The notes under the pieces: model-generated
Seen by the model: only the letters and a program-made list of their open reading frames with translations
What the model was told of the DNA's origin: nothing
Database searches by the model: none
Position numbers and translations under genes: made by a program
NCBI RefSeq assembly: GCF_003113495.2
Contig: NZ_CP084506.1
Location: forward strand, 1,178,001-1,242,000
Source of the DNA: Edwardsiella tarda ATCC 15947 = NBRC 105688
GTDB taxonomy: Bacteria; Pseudomonadota; Gammaproteobacteria; Enterobacterales; Enterobacteriaceae
Direction: 5' to 3'
Length of the DNA: 64,000 nt
In this document: piece by piece, positions 1 to 10,005 of the stretch
Layout of the letters: every line of letters begins with the position of its first letter
How positions within the stretch are numbered: the stretch's first letter is position 1

Positions 1-330
1 GTGTATGACTATTGCAACGAACAGTTGCAGGCGGGTGAGGAGATTGCCCTGGAGGCGCTATCACGCGAGATCCCGACGGTTGGCGAGCAGAGTTTTCAGC
101 AATTTACCGCCGAGCGGGGCTATGAGCTGGAGGAGCATTTCCCGGCGGATCGCAGCACCCTGCGTCAGTTGACCAAGTATGCCGGTAGCGGTGGCGGCCT
201 GACCATCAACTTCGACGCCATGCTGTTGGGTGAGCGCATCTTCTGGGATGCCCAGACCGATACCCTAACGATTAAGGGAACACCGCCGAACCTGCGCGAT
301 CAGCTGCAACGTAACGGTAGCGGGCGCTGA
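1..330 (+). CDS. yejK: Nucleoid-associated protein YejK (NdpA), 3' part only
   Basis: This is the C-terminal 109 residues of YejK, a protein that co-purifies with the nucleoid and interacts with topoisomerase IV in E. coli. The gene enters from outside the window, so the real start is not visible; the family is about 335 residues long. The conserved tail is easily recognised ([13 protein letters not shown], then [17 protein letters not shown]). It converges on rplY, as in E. coli, with a shared terminator between them. The reading frame is open from base 1. Confidence 0.93.
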   Translation: MYDYCNEQLQAGEEIALEALSREIPTVGEQSFQQFTAERGYELEEHFPADRSTLRQLTKYAGSGGGLTINFDAMLLGERIFWDAQTDTLTIKGTPPNLRDQLQRNGSGR

Positions 331-375
331 GTCCGCAATGGGAGGCGGGTGGCCGCCTCCTGTGCACGACAGGCG

Positions 376-407
376 AAAAAAAACGCCGCTAAAGCGGCGT
401 CTTTTTT
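376..407. terminator. Bidirectional intrinsic terminator between yejK and rplY
   Basis: An 8-bp perfect stem (acgccgct / agcggcgt, loop of 2-3 bases) is flanked by an A-run on the left and a T-run on the right, so it can end transcripts arriving from both yejK and rplY. Confidence 0.85.
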
Positions 408-430
408 ACTGATCTGAATCCGAACGGCGA

Positions 431-715
431 TTAGGCGCGAACGAAGTCGATGTGGCTCAGTTTCGGCTTGTACGGATGACGCTGTACCGCCTGAACTTTT
501 ACTTTGATTTCTTTGCCGTCGACAACCAGGGTCAGCACTTCGCCGTAGAAACCGTCTTTTTCAGACATGTTCATGGTAGAGTCGTGGTCCAGGGTGATGG
601 TCAGCGCGTCTTCTTTACCACCATAAACGATTGCCGGGAATTTGCCGGCGCTGCGCAGGCGGCGGCTCGCACCCTTACCCTGCTCGTTACGTACTTCTGC
701 ATTGATAGTTAACAT
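431..715 (-). CDS. rplY: 50S ribosomal protein L25
   Basis: This is the 94-residue short form of L25, which binds 5S rRNA in the large ribosomal subunit. The start at 715 gives [15 protein letters not shown], the exact family N-terminus; the frame stays open upstream, but that extension has no similarity to L25. The conserved [10 protein letters not shown] and the tail [15 protein letters not shown] are present. It is a single-gene unit: radD ends 122 bases upstream on the same strand, and the terminator shared with yejK follows downstream. Confidence 0.98.
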   Translation of the reverse strand: MLTINAEVRNEQGKGASRRLRSAGKFPAIVYGGKEDALTITLDHDSTMNMSEKDGFYGEVLTLVVDGKEIKVKVQAVQRHPYKPKLSHIDFVRA

Positions 716-837
716 AGATCTATCTCGATAAAAAAATGAAGTCCGCCACAGGCGACCCAGCAGCAGACGGGATAGTGTGCCTTGCCTCGGCAAAGCGGGC
801 GGCATTCTAGCCGATCTGCGTCGGGACGGCAAATAAA

Positions 838-2598
838 TTAGCCGCGCAGTTGATACGCCTTGCGATAACGTCCTTGGTAATCAAACACCTTTTGCCGTAT
901 TTGCCAGAATTGCCCCTTGCGGCGCGCTACCACGAAGTCGGGGGCGCGTAGCGCGTCTTGCTGGGCGACGATGTCCGCCGCCTGGTGCCAAGCCAGCTCG
1001 CATCCCGGCGCCCGTTGGTGCGGGCGTAAGAACAGCTGGGCGAAGGCGGTACGCTGGGCCGGCGTCGTCAGACGGAAGCGCTCACTGACATCGGCACCGT
1101 CCTCGTCGTAATAGGTGATCTGGAGCCACTCACCTTTGGCGTCCTCGCCATGGCGTAGCTGCATGCCGGCGCAACGTAACACCAAGGCATCCTTCAGTTT
1201 CAGCGCCGCCTTGAGCATATCGTCGGCATCGACGAGGAGCGCCGCGCACTGATGGCAACGTCGGGCGGCGATATCGTTTTCTGCGTTGCACTGCGGGCAA
1301 TGTTTAAAGCGGAAGCGGTAATCGCACTGCTCGCGCGCCCCCTCGTCATCCTCGAAGTAACCCTGACAGCGGCGTCCATAGTGCTCGATGATGCGCCCCT
1401 GGGCGTCGCATTTACCCCAGAAGGTGTTGGCGAAGCCACAGGCCGGGCAGAACACCTGTACCGGTTGGCTGTCGGCGTGCGGTTTGTGGCTGCCCACTTC
1501 GGGGCTATATAGGTCGTGTGGGTTCCCGGCGTAATCGAGGATCAGGCAATCCTGTTTCCCTTCGCACAGGCGCAGCCCACGGCCGACGATCTGCTGATAC
1601 AGGCTGACGGACTCCGTCGGGCGCAGGATGGCGATCAGATCGACATGCGGGGCGTCGAAGCCGGTGGTCAGCACCGCCACGTTAACCAGGTAGTGTAAGC
1701 GCTGCGCCTTGAAGGCGTCGATGATCTCATCCCGCTCCTGATACGGCGTGGTGGCGCTGATCAGCGCCGCACTGCCGGTGGGTAACAGCCCCAGCACCTC
1801 TTGCGCATGCTCGATGGTGGCGGCGAAGATCATCACGCCCCGGCGGTTGGCGGCATACTCCTCGATCTGGCTGACGATGTGCGGGGTGATGCGTTGCTGG
1901 GCGCGTAACTCGCGATTGAGATCATCCTGGCTGAACAGCCCGCTCTCCGAGGGTTGCAGACGGCTAAAGTCATACTGTACCACCGGCATGTCCAAGCGCT
2001 CTGGCGGTACCAGGAAGCCGTGGCGGATCATGTAGCGCAACGGCAGCTCATAGATACAGGTCTGAAACAGACAGTCGGCGTCGCCCCGCACCATGCCATG
2101 GTAGTGATAACGGTAGATCCAGCCTTTACCGAGGCGGTAGGGGGTCGCGGTCAGGCCGAGCAGGCGTAAGCGAGGATTATGGCCGCGCAGGTGTTGCAGG
2201 ATCTGCTGGTACTGACCCTCTTCGCCGTCACCGATACGGTGACACTCGTCGACGATCAGCAGCGAGAAGGCGTCGTCGAAGTCGGCCAGGTTACGGGCAA
2301 CCGACTGCACGCTGCCGAACACCACCTTGGCCTGGCTGCCCTTCTGGTTTAGACCGGCGGCATAGATGTCGGCCTCCAGCCCCCAGGCCAGATATTTGGC
2401 GTGATTCTGCGCCACCAGCTCCTTGACGTGGGCCAGGACTAATACCCGCCCACGCGCCAGGCGGGCCAGTTCGGCGATCACCAGACTCTTGCCGGCACCG
2501 GTTGGCAAGACGATCAGGGCCGGTTCGTCATGTCGCCGGAAATAGGCCAGCGTGGCCTCGACGGCCTCACGCTGGTAGGGGCGAAGGGTAAAGGCCAT
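838..2598 (-). CDS. radD: RadD superfamily-2 DNA helicase-like ATPase (YejH)
   Basis: RadD is a superfamily-2 helicase-fold ATPase that acts with RecA and SSB in double-strand break repair. The protein has 586 residues, the same length as in E. coli. Walker A (PTGAGKS) is at residues 32-38, the Walker B box DECH at 117-120 and motif III (TAT) near 150. A C-terminal region around residues 385-470 carries several CxxC pairs that probably bind zinc. The start codon overlaps the stop of yecH by one base (TGATG), so the two genes are probably translationally coupled. In E. coli radD lies next to rplY, as here, but yecH is elsewhere. Confidence 0.95.
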   Translation of the reverse strand: MAFTLRPYQREAVEATLAYFRRHDEPALIVLPTGAGKSLVIAELARLARGRVLVLAHVKELVAQNHAKYLAWGLEADIYAAGLNQKGSQAKVVFGSVQSVARNLADFDDAFSLLIVDECHRIGDGEEGQYQQILQHLRGHNPRLRLLGLTATPYRLGKGWIYRYHYHGMVRGDADCLFQTCIYELPLRYMIRHGFLVPPERLDMPVVQYDFSRLQPSESGLFSQDDLNRELRAQQRITPHIVSQIEEYAANRRGVMIFAATIEHAQEVLGLLPTGSAALISATTPYQERDEIIDAFKAQRLHYLVNVAVLTTGFDAPHVDLIAILRPTESVSLYQQIVGRGLRLCEGKQDCLILDYAGNPHDLYSPEVGSHKPHADSQPVQVFCPACGFANTFWGKCDAQGRIIEHYGRRCQGYFEDDEGAREQCDYRFRFKHCPQCNAENDIAARRCHQCAALLVDADDMLKAALKLKDALVLRCAGMQLRHGEDAKGEWLQITYYDEDGADVSERFRLTTPAQRTAFAQLFLRPHQRAPGCELAWHQAADIVAQQDALRAPDFVVARRKGQFWQIRQKVFDYQGRYRKAYQLRG

Positions 2599-2840
2599 CA
2601 GTGACGGCAGATCTTATTCGCCTGGGTGGTGAAGCCACCGTCGGCGGGGACGAACTTGCCGCGCGCCGCCAGCAGATCCACCAGCTCAGCGGCGCTGAGA
2701 TCGGTCGCGGAGCAGGTGTGAAAACGGGCATCGGCGCCGAAACGCTGTGCGATGGCGGCGATCAGCGTTTCGCGAGTATAGGGCGTCGCGCTGGCAAGCA
2801 TCATGTGCATGACTTCGTGGCCGTGGATAGATGTGCTCAT
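2598..2840 (-). CDS. yecH: YecH family small protein
   Basis: This 80-residue protein matches YecH of E. coli throughout: the N-terminal [11 protein letters not shown], the central [16 protein letters not shown] and the end [11 protein letters not shown]. The biochemical role of the family is unknown; the conserved His and Cys residues suggest metal binding, which is inference. The start at 2840 follows a GAGG ten bases upstream; the open frame further upstream has no family similarity. It overlaps the radD start by one base, so the two genes look like one operon. This neighbourhood differs from E. coli. Confidence 0.9.
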   Translation of the reverse strand: MSTSIHGHEVMHMMLASATPYTRETLIAAIAQRFGADARFHTCSATDLSAAELVDLLAARGKFVPADGGFTTQANKICRH

Positions 2841-3083
2841 AGGAGAACCTCGATAGTGACGAGAATAGGGGCCCGTTCGGGGCAGGGGATTCAGTTTACT
2901 CATGGCACGCGCGAGATCCAGTGGCATGACGGCGTGGGGGCGATGGCTGCCGGGGGGCGCTCTATGCTAGACTGGACGATCTGCGTTCGTCGCGATCTCC
3001 GCGGCCCCGCTTGATCTTCGCCGTCGGCTTATGCTTACGCCGGAATCGGTTTTTATTCGCCTAGTAATAACAGAGCAGATTTA

Positions 3084-3791
3084 ATGAGACTGGATAAATT
3101 TATCTCCCAGCAGTTGGGGATCAGCCGCGCGCTGGTCGCACGGGAGCTGCGTGCTCGGTACGTCACCGTCGATGGTGTGGTGGCGCGCAGTGGCTCGCTA
3201 CAGATCACGGCAGAGCAGGAGGTCGCCTATCAAGGTAATGTGTTGACCTTTATCACCGGGCCGCGCTACTTCATGCTGAACAAACCGGAAGGGTATGTCT
3301 GTTCGACGGACGATCCCGATCATGCCACCATTCTCTACTTTATCGACGAGCCAATGGCCGAGAAACTGCATGCCGCCGGGCGCCTGGATCTGGATACCAC
3401 CGGTCTGGTGCTGTTGACGGACGACGGCCAGTGGTCACACCGTATCACCTCGCCGCGTCATCATTGCGAGAAGACCTATCTGGTGACCCTGGAGCAACCG
3501 TTGGATCCTCAGACGGCGGAGCAGTTCGCTCAGGGCGTGCAGTTGCATGGCGAGAAGGATCTGACCAAACCGGCGCGTCTGGAGGCGTTGGATGAGCATC
3601 AGGTGCGTCTGACCATCAGCGAGGGGCGTTATCATCAAGTGAAACGGATGTTCGCCGCCGTGGGTAACCGGGTGGTGGCCTTGCATCGTGAGCGTATCGG
3701 TGCCATCGCGCTGGATGCGGCGCTGGCACCGGGCGAGTACCGGGCATTGAGCGACGACGAAGTCGCCAGCGTCCTGGCGCCCGGAGCATAA
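3084..3791 (+). CDS. rsuA: 16S rRNA pseudouridine(516) synthase
   Basis: RsuA converts U516 of 16S rRNA to pseudouridine during small-subunit assembly. The 235-residue protein has an N-terminal S4 RNA-binding domain (about residues 1-60) and the RsuA/RluB catalytic domain, with the signature GRLDLDTTG placing the catalytic Asp at residue 102, the same number as in E. coli. It is followed after two bases by bcr and probably shares its transcript. The upstream 240 bases hold no other gene. Confidence 0.97.
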   Translation: MRLDKFISQQLGISRALVARELRARYVTVDGVVARSGSLQITAEQEVAYQGNVLTFITGPRYFMLNKPEGYVCSTDDPDHATILYFIDEPMAEKLHAAGRLDLDTTGLVLLTDDGQWSHRITSPRHHCEKTYLVTLEQPLDPQTAEQFAQGVQLHGEKDLTKPARLEALDEHQVRLTISEGRYHQVKRMFAAVGNRVVALHRERIGAIALDAALAPGEYRALSDDEVASVLAPGA

Positions 3792-3793
3792 GG

Positions 3794-4990
3794 ATGGGCG
3801 AACGGAAGGGATCTCACCTGGGATTGATCTTGATCCTCGGGCTATTATCGATGTTGATGCCGTTGGCCATCGACATGTATCTGCCCAGCCTGCCGGTGAT
3901 CGCCGCGCAGTTCGGTGTCTCCGGTGGCGAGGTGCAGATGACGTTGAGCGCCTACACCCTGGGTTTCGCCGGCGGTCAGCTGCTGTATGGGCCGTTGGCC
4001 GACAGTGTGGGGCGCAAGCCGGTGATCCTGTTTGGTACCCTGTCGTTCGCCTTGGCCGGTGCCGCCTGTGCCCTGGCGCAGAGTATCGATCAGCTGATCG
4101 TTCTGCGTCTGCTGCATGGCCTGTCTGCCGCCGCCGCCAGCGTGGTGATCAATGCCCTGATGCGCGATATGTTCAGTAAGGATGAGTTCTCGCGCATGAT
4201 GTCCTTCGTGGTGCTGGTGATGACCGTCGCCCCGCTGCTGGCCCCATTGTTGGGTGGGGCGTTGATGCTGTGGTTTAGCTGGCACGCCATCTTCTGGGTG
4301 ATGGCCGTGGCGGCATTATGCGCCACACTGCTGGTGGCGCGCTTTATCCGCGAGACCTTGCCGCGTGAGCGGCGTCAGCCCTTCCGCCTGTATACGACGC
4401 TGACCAATTTCGCCACGCTGTTTCGCCACCGGCGAGTGCTGAGTTATATGTTGGCCAGCGCCTTCTCCTTTTCCGGCATGTTCTCTTTCTTCAGCGCCGG
4501 CCCGTTTGTCTATATCGAGTTACACGGTGTTTCGCCGCAGCACTTCGGTTACTACTTCGCCTTGAACATCGTATTCCTGTTCCTGATGACCACCCTTAAT
4601 GGCCGCCATGTGCGCCGTCAGGGCGCGCAATCGATGCTACGCATTGGTCTGGCGGTACAGTTCATGACGGGGCTATGGCTACTGGCCTGCGTCTCGCTCG
4701 ATTGGGGGTTTTGGGCCTTGGTGCTCGGCGTGGCGGCCTATGTCGGTTGTATCGCCATGGTGTCATCGAATGCCATGGCGGTGATCCTGGACAGTTTCCC
4801 GCACATGGCGGGCACCGCCGCCTCACTGGCCGGCACCCTGCGTTTTGGCCTCAGTGCGCTGGTCGGCGCCTTGCTGGCACAGTTACCGATCACCTCGGCT
4901 TGGCCTCTGGTTGGGTCGATGGCGTTGTGCAGTACCTCGGCGATGGCGCTGTTTCTGTATGCGGCACGATCGGCGCTACCGGCAAGGTAG
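3794..4990 (+). CDS. bcr: Bcr/CflA family multidrug efflux MFS transporter
   Basis: This is a 398-residue inner-membrane proton antiporter of the major facilitator superfamily, DHA1 type with 12 predicted membrane segments. E. coli Bcr exports bicyclomycin, sulfonamides and some dipeptides. The loop 2-3 signature [12 protein letters not shown] is present, and the first helix carries the [13 protein letters not shown] typical of Bcr/CflA. It starts two bases after the rsuA stop with a GGAG inside the rsuA end, so it is cotranscribed with rsuA, as in E. coli. The substrate range in this organism cannot be read from sequence. Confidence 0.95.
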   Translation: MGERKGSHLGLILILGLLSMLMPLAIDMYLPSLPVIAAQFGVSGGEVQMTLSAYTLGFAGGQLLYGPLADSVGRKPVILFGTLSFALAGAACALAQSIDQLIVLRLLHGLSAAAASVVINALMRDMFSKDEFSRMMSFVVLVMTVAPLLAPLLGGALMLWFSWHAIFWVMAVAALCATLLVARFIRETLPRERRQPFRLYTTLTNFATLFRHRRVLSYMLASAFSFSGMFSFFSAGPFVYIELHGVSPQHFGYYFALNIVFLFLMTTLNGRHVRRQGAQSMLRIGLAVQFMTGLWLLACVSLDWGFWALVLGVAAYVGCIAMVSSNAMAVILDSFPHMAGTAASLAGTLRFGLSALVGALLAQLPITSAWPLVGSMALCSTSAMALFLYAARSALPAR

Positions 4991-5167
4991 ATCACCCGTT
5001 GCGACGTCGTGGAGGGGAGAGATGTCGCTTCTGTTAGGAGTATGTAATTAAGTTCGCTTGGGCACGGATAGAAAAATTGGAAATTTAATTGAATTTACGC
5101 GATTCAGCATTTACGTTGTGATTTTTTTGTGAAAAAATTGTGCCGTGTTTCCGAGCAAGGTATTAAC

Positions 5168-5515
5168 GTGAACAATTTCCAGCTTTCGATCGTTCATCGG
5201 TTGCCGCGACCTTATCGCTGGGCATCGGGAGGTACCGGTGTCCAGGTGGAGCCGCTCTCCGAGCCGGAGTCGCAGAAGGCGGATGACCGGCTGATCGGGA
5301 TTCAACTGCTCAGTCAGCGCGGTGAGGCGGCATGGCAGGTGATGCGTGACCTGGATCTCTCCCTGCAAGAGATGCAGGTTTCCAGCACTATCGTGGCGCT
5401 GGAAGGCGAACCCTGCCTGTTTGTCCATGCCGATGATGAGAGCACGGTGATGTGCCGGCTGAAGAATGCCGGTGTGGTCATCGCCGAACCCATGGCACAA
5501 CCCATCTTTATTTGA
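5168..5515 (+). CDS. yejG: YejG family protein
   Basis: The product is 115 residues long (114 in E. coli) and is recognised by the N-terminus NNFQLSIVHRLP-YRW and by GEPCLFV and CRLKN-GV-IAEP near the end. Its function is not established; E. coli yejG has been linked to aminoglycoside tolerance. I chose the GTG at 5168, with AAGG upstream, because family similarity begins exactly there; an ATG at 5129 would add 13 unrelated residues. Its last eight bases overlap the end of the convergent yejA, an overlap that does not exist in E. coli, where yejBEF lie in between. Confidence 0.88.
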   Translation: MNNFQLSIVHRLPRPYRWASGGTGVQVEPLSEPESQKADDRLIGIQLLSQRGEAAWQVMRDLDLSLQEMQVSSTIVALEGEPCLFVHADDESTVMCRLKNAGVVIAEPMAQPIFI

Positions 5516-7361
5516 TCCCTGTGGTGTCCCGCTCGGCGGAGTGCCCCAGACAGGGGGACGGCGTCGGCGCTAGGCGTGCGGCGCGATTCACATCATACCA
5601 CCAGTAATCCCATCCAAGATCATACGGCACCGGCTGTGACGGCATGGCGAAGCGATCCCAATAGGCGATACGTCGCTGTGGGGTATACCACAGCGGCAAC
5701 ATGAACGCATTCCAGGTTAATACCCGATCGAGCGCTCGTCCCAATGCTAACAGCGACGGAGGATCGTCTTGTCGGGCGACGATCGCCGCGAGGAGGGTAT
5801 CTACCGCCGGATTGCGTACATTAGCGAGATTGGCGCCGTCATCGGCGTAGCGCGAGCCCCAGCGCGCCAGTAAGGCGGGCGAGGGGTAGGGCGTGGCGGG
5901 ATAGATGACGGGGATCATGCCGAAGTCATGCCGCCGAGCCAGCGTGGCGAACTGAGCGCGCGGGGCATAGCGGATATGCATCACGATACCCAACGCGGCG
6001 AGACGATCGCCTAGGGCGGCGACATAGTGCAGCTGGCTGGCGTAGGGCAGCAAGAGGGTAAAGGCGAAGCGTTGTCCGCTATGCGTGTTGATCAGGCGCG
6101 CACCCTGGCGCCGCCAGCCCGCCTGAGCCAGCAGCACCTCGGCCTGGCGCAGGGCATCCTTGCCATGCCCTCCCGGCTGATAGATATGGTGGAAGAGGGC
6201 GGGCGGCAGTTGCCCCTGTAGCGGCGCCAGCCAGAGCAATTCGGCGGCGTCGGGGTAGCTGTGTGCCGCATAGGGGGTTTGCTGAAAGTAGCTGTTGGCG
6301 CGGCGGTAGGCCGCGTGATACCAGCGCCGATTGAGCGTCGGGAAGTCGAAGGCCAACGAAATAGCCTGGCGTACCCGTCGATCGTGAAACAGCGGGAGCT
6401 GCGTGTTGAAGGCGAGCCAGCGCGTCGCCTGGGCGGCATGGCTGTCGCGTACCTGGAGTATGATCTGTCCTTGGCGTACGGCGGGTCCCGTATATTGTTG
6501 TGCCCAAGCGGCGGGCGAGCGCTCCAGGCGGGCATCCAGCGCATCGTCGAGGAAGGCCGAGCGCGCCGCGGCGTCATTGGGATAATAGCGGTACGTCAGC
6601 GTGGTGAAGTTATCGCGTCCGCGGTTGACCGGCAGATCGCTAGCCCAGTAGTCGTCCAGGCGCTGGTAGGTCACCGAGTGGCCAAGCCGGTAGCAGGCGA
6701 CGCGGTAAGGGCCGCTGCCGATGGGTGGCGTGTATCGCGGCCGATCCAGGCGCTGATGGCGCCAGGCATGCTGCGGCAAGATCGGCAGTTGGGTCAACAG
6801 CGCGAAGATGCGCGCCTTGTCGGGACCGGGCTGGTCGATGCGTACCGATAATGGGCTAAGCGGCCGTAGCGTGACGCCGCGAAAGCGCTGGCGAAACGTG
6901 GCCGGACCATGCTGCATCAACGCCTGAAAGCTGAAGACGACATCGGCGGCGCCGATCGGTGTGTGATCTTGAAAGCGGGCCTTTGGGTTAAGACGGATCT
7001 CGGCCCAGCGAAAGCGCCGATCGTAGCGGATCGCGGAGCCGATCAGGGGATAGGCACTGGCGGGTTCATCCGCCGATCGCGTGAACAGGGTATCGAACAG
7101 GCGGGCGCTGTGGATAGCCGGGGTGCCCTGTGCGGCATAGGGATTAAAGTTATCATAGCTGCCGAGGGCGGCGAGGCGTAAGGCGCCTCCCTTAGGGGCG
7201 GCCGGATTGGCATAGTCGAAGTGGTTGAAGCCCGCGGCGTAACGAGGCGGGCCGAGGAGGGAGAGGGCATAACGCTCGTCGATGTGATCGGCCTGGGCCG
7301 CCGCATAGGGCGAGCAGAACAGAAAGAGCGCCGCCAGCGGCCGCGCGATGGAGACAAACAT
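5508..7361 (-). CDS. yejA: YejA-type periplasmic oligopeptide/microcin C binding protein (orphan)
   Basis: This is a solute-binding protein of extracellular family 5 (DppA/OppA fold). In E. coli YejA delivers peptides, including microcin C, to the YejBEF ABC importer. From the ATG at 7361 the protein has 617 residues: a signal peptide of about 24 residues ending near PYAAAQA, then the mature domain (HFDYANPAAPKGG; WLAFNTQLPLFHDRRVRQA) and the family-typical WDYWWYDVNRAARL near the C-terminus. About 20 residues follow that motif and look unrelated to the family; they are read from sequence shared with the yejG 3' end. No permease or ATPase gene is linked, so YejA must use another importer or be a relic. 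Confidence 0.92.
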   Translation of the reverse strand: MFVSIARPLAALFLFCSPYAAAQADHIDERYALSLLGPPRYAAGFNHFDYANPAAPKGGALRLAALGSYDNFNPYAAQGTPAIHSARLFDTLFTRSADEPASAYPLIGSAIRYDRRFRWAEIRLNPKARFQDHTPIGAADVVFSFQALMQHGPATFRQRFRGVTLRPLSPLSVRIDQPGPDKARIFALLTQLPILPQHAWRHQRLDRPRYTPPIGSGPYRVACYRLGHSVTYQRLDDYWASDLPVNRGRDNFTTLTYRYYPNDAAARSAFLDDALDARLERSPAAWAQQYTGPAVRQGQIILQVRDSHAAQATRWLAFNTQLPLFHDRRVRQAISLAFDFPTLNRRWYHAAYRRANSYFQQTPYAAHSYPDAAELLWLAPLQGQLPPALFHHIYQPGGHGKDALRQAEVLLAQAGWRRQGARLINTHSGQRFAFTLLLPYASQLHYVAALGDRLAALGIVMHIRYAPRAQFATLARRHDFGMIPVIYPATPYPSPALLARWGSRYADDGANLANVRNPAVDTLLAAIVARQDDPPSLLALGRALDRVLTWNAFMLPLWYTPQRRIAYWDRFAMPSQPVPYDLGWDYWWYDVNRAARLAPTPSPCLGHSAERDTTGIK

Positions 7362-7553
7362 GGCAAGCAGGCTCCAGAGAGTAAGCGTGGGGGCGCCAAC
7401 GCGAGCGTGCCACACGGCGTGCGACCATAGGCCGCGGGATAGCGACCTCAGTATACGCTAGATGCGGCGGCATTGCCGAGCAACAGGGTAGGTCTGCGTC
7501 GGTGAAATGGGTATACTTGCCGCCCTGTATCCGTAATCCCCTCGAATCTGACG

Positions 7554-8480
7554 ATGAAGAACAAGCCAGTTACACCGCCGGAGCGGCGGCAGAAAGCGCG
7601 CCTACACCCCCGTAACCGCCATCAGGGGCGCTACGATATGGCGGCGTTGTGTCAGGCCTCGCCGGCCTTGCGTCCGTTTCTACGCACCACCCCGCGCGGT
7701 GAGACGAGTATCGATTTCGCCGATCCCCTCGCGGTACGCGCCTTGAATCAGGCGTTGCTGGCGCAGGTGTACGGCATCGCCCAGTGGGATATCCCCGCTC
7801 AGTTTCTCTGCCCGCCGATCCCGGGACGTGCCGATTACCTGCACTATCTGGCCGATCTGCTGGCGAGCCAGTGCGCGGATGGTCAGATTCCGCGCGGCGC
7901 ACAGACCTGTGTGCTGGACATCGGCACCGGTGCCAACTGTATCTACCCCCTGTTAGGGCAGGCTGAGTATGGCTGGCGTTTCACCGCCAGCGATATCTCG
8001 CCGCAGGCGCTGGCGGCGGCGGCGGCGATCATTCAGGCTAACCCGGGCATGGCGACGCGTATTCGCCTGCGGCGTCAGCGCCAGCCACAGGCGCTGTTTC
8101 ACGGCATTATCAAGCCCGGCGAGCGTTACGCTGCGACGATGTGCAATCCGCCCTTTCACCGTGACGCCGCGGAGGCGGCGGCGGGCAGCCAGCGCAAGCG
8201 GACCAACCTCGGGCTGGCAACGACGGCGGCCGACTTGAACTTCGGCGGCCAGGCGGATGAGTTGTGGTGTCCCGGTGGTGAGCAGGGCTTCATTCTACGG
8301 ATGATCGCCGAGAGCCGTGAGTTCGCCGAGCAGGTGGGCTGGTTCACCTCATTGGTGTCTCGGCGCGAGACGCTACCAGCCTTGCGTAAGGCGTTGCGGG
8401 CCGTTCAGGCGCGCGAGGTGCGCGAGGTCACGATGGCGCAGGGGCAGAAGGTCAGTCGCTTTATCGCCTGGCGCTTCTAG
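7554..8480 (+). CDS. rlmF: 23S rRNA (adenine(1618)-N6)-methyltransferase
   Basis: RlmF (YbiN) methylates A1618 of 23S rRNA with S-adenosylmethionine. The protein has 308 residues, with the SAM-binding DIGTGAN at 122-128 and the N6-adenine methyltransferase signature NPPF at 198-201. The basic N-terminal segment ([13 protein letters not shown]) is typical. It is monocistronic with its own terminator. In E. coli ybiN lies in the same chromosomal neighbourhood as glnHPQ, so this junction keeps part of that order. Confidence 0.96.
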   Translation: MKNKPVTPPERRQKARLHPRNRHQGRYDMAALCQASPALRPFLRTTPRGETSIDFADPLAVRALNQALLAQVYGIAQWDIPAQFLCPPIPGRADYLHYLADLLASQCADGQIPRGAQTCVLDIGTGANCIYPLLGQAEYGWRFTASDISPQALAAAAAIIQANPGMATRIRLRRQRQPQALFHGIIKPGERYAATMCNPPFHRDAAEAAAGSQRKRTNLGLATTAADLNFGGQADELWCPGGEQGFILRMIAESREFAEQVGWFTSLVSRRETLPALRKALRAVQAREVREVTMAQGQKVSRFIAWRF

Positions 8481-8492
8481 GCGCCAGATGTC

Positions 8493-8524
8493 ACCCGGGG
8501 CGCCATCGCACGCCCCGGGTTTTA
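8493..8524 (+). terminator. Intrinsic terminator of rlmF
   Basis: A 10-bp GC-rich perfect stem (acccggggcg / cgccccgggt) with an 8-base loop is followed by TTTT. It sits 12 bases after the rlmF stop and also faces the end of the convergent glnQ. Confidence 0.85.
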
Positions 8525-8542
8525 TCCTCACCGCCAGTGGTA

Positions 8543-9265
8543 TTACGCGACGTGTTGCAGGAATTCGCGCAGACGCTCGTTGGGCGGATTATGGATCAGC
8601 TGTTGCGGGCTACCATCGGCGCTGATACGGCCTTTATCGACGAAGATCAGCCGGGAGGCTACCTTTTCGGCGAAGCCGATCTCATGGGTCACGATCACCA
8701 TGGTCATCCCCTCTTCGGCCAGATCTTTCATCACCGTCAGGACCTCATGGCGCAGTTCGGGATCCAGTGCCGATGTCGGCTCATCGAACAGCATCAGCTT
8801 GGGTTTCACCGCCAGGGCACGGGCGATGGCGACACGTTGTTGCTGCCCGCCGGACAGTTCGGAGGGGTAGTGGTGGGCGCGCTCCGACAGTCCCACCTTG
8901 GCGAGCAAGGTACGGGCGCGCTGCTCGGCGTCCGCCCGGCTCATGCCACGCACGCGGATCGGGCCGAACATGACGTTCTCCAGCGCGCTCAGGTGGGGGA
9001 ACAGATAGAACTGCTGGAACACCATGCCCGCCTCCTGGCGGATCAGCCGCTCGTCCACCTTGGGATCGTTGACATCCATCCCATCGACCAACAGCTGGCC
9101 ACGGCTGATCACCTCTAACTTATTGATGCAGCGTAATAGGGTGGATTTGCCCGAGCCGGATGGCCCGATGATCACCACCACCTCACCCGGCTGGATACGC
9201 AGGTTAATGTCGTGGAGGACGGCGGTCTGACCGAAGCTTTTATCGACGTTTTTAAATTCAATCAT
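8543..9265 (-). CDS. glnQ: Glutamine ABC transporter ATP-binding protein
   Basis: GlnQ is the ATPase of the high-affinity glutamine importer GlnHPQ. Its 240 residues show Walker A GPSGSGKS at 34-41, the ABC signature LSGGQQQR, Walker [13 protein letters not shown] and the switch histidine in VTHE. It overlaps the end of glnP by four bases (ATGA), which implies translational coupling. It is the last gene of the operon and converges on rlmF. Confidence 0.97.
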   Translation of the reverse strand: MIEFKNVDKSFGQTAVLHDINLRIQPGEVVVIIGPSGSGKSTLLRCINKLEVISRGQLLVDGMDVNDPKVDERLIRQEAGMVFQQFYLFPHLSALENVMFGPIRVRGMSRADAEQRARTLLAKVGLSERAHHYPSELSGGQQQRVAIARALAVKPKLMLFDEPTSALDPELRHEVLTVMKDLAEEGMTMVIVTHEIGFAEKVASRLIFVDKGRISADGSPQQLIHNPPNERLREFLQHVA

Positions 9266-9918
9266 ATAATTTTCAATCTTCTTTCCAGACGGCGTAAGAC
9301 AAAGCTCAGGGCGAGCGTCATGATCAGGTAGATCACGGCGACGGCGCTCCAGATCTCCATGGCACGGAAGTTACCTGCGATGATCTCCTGCCCCTGGCGG
9401 GTCAGTTCGGCGACGCCGATGACGATAAACAGCGAGGTATCCTTGATGCTGACGATCCACTGGTTACCCAGCGGCGGCAGCATGCGGCGCAGTGCCAGTG
9501 GCATGATGACATAGCGCAGGGTATCGCGTCGTGACAGTCCCAATGCCAGCCCGGCCTCACGAAAGCCGCTGTGGATGGAGAGCACCGCACCGCGCGTGAT
9601 CTCGGCGATATAGGCGCCGGAGTTGATCATGATGGTGACGACGGCGGCGGTAAAGGGATCGATACGCAGCGGCATCATCATCGGCAAGGCGAAGTAGATA
9701 AACATCACCTGTACCACGATGGGAGTACCACGGATCAGTTCGATGAACACTAGGGCGACGTGGTTACTCAGCCAGCCACCGAAGGCGCGGGCGAAGCCGG
9801 CGGCCAGACCGATGACCAGGCCGCCGAGTAGCCCTAGCACCGAGATCCAGAGGGTGAGTTTGGCGCCTTCCAGCAACAGCGGGATGGCATCCCAGATGGC
9901 GCTCCAATCAAACTGCAT
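9262..9918 (-). CDS. glnP: Glutamine ABC transporter permease
   Basis: This 218-residue polar amino acid permease of the HisM/GlnP family has five predicted membrane helices. The EAA loop that contacts the ATPase is clear ([21 protein letters not shown]). It forms the inner-membrane channel of the glutamine importer with GlnQ. It lies between glnH (87-base spacer with a strong hairpin) and glnQ (four-base overlap). Confidence 0.97.
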   Translation of the reverse strand: MQFDWSAIWDAIPLLLEGAKLTLWISVLGLLGGLVIGLAAGFARAFGGWLSNHVALVFIELIRGTPIVVQVMFIYFALPMMMPLRIDPFTAAVVTIMINSGAYIAEITRGAVLSIHSGFREAGLALGLSRRDTLRYVIMPLALRRMLPPLGNQWIVSIKDTSLFIVIGVAELTRQGQEIIAGNFRAMEIWSAVAVIYLIMTLALSFVLRRLERRLKII

Positions 9919-9974
9919 GTTGATTCTCCTGGTAAAACGAGGTTGTTACCGTGCAACGCCCAAGCGGGCAAAGG

Positions 9975-9993
9975 GGGCGCCCGGCGGGCGCCC
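9975..9993. other. Perfect hairpin in the glnH-glnP spacer
   Basis: An 8-bp perfect inverted repeat (GGGCGCCC) with a 3-base loop lies just after the glnH stop. No T-run follows on the minus strand, so it is more likely an mRNA 3'-stabilising or attenuating element that keeps GlnH in excess over GlnPQ than a full terminator; that role is inference. Confidence 0.6.
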
Positions 9994-10005
9994 AAAGCAT
10001 GACGA

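Noticed and set aside
2601..3014. 137-codon frame opposite yecH
   Set aside because: It is an antisense shadow of yecH with no start signal; many similar GC-driven shadows opposite hisB, hisD, yejA, sdaC and torZ were also discarded.
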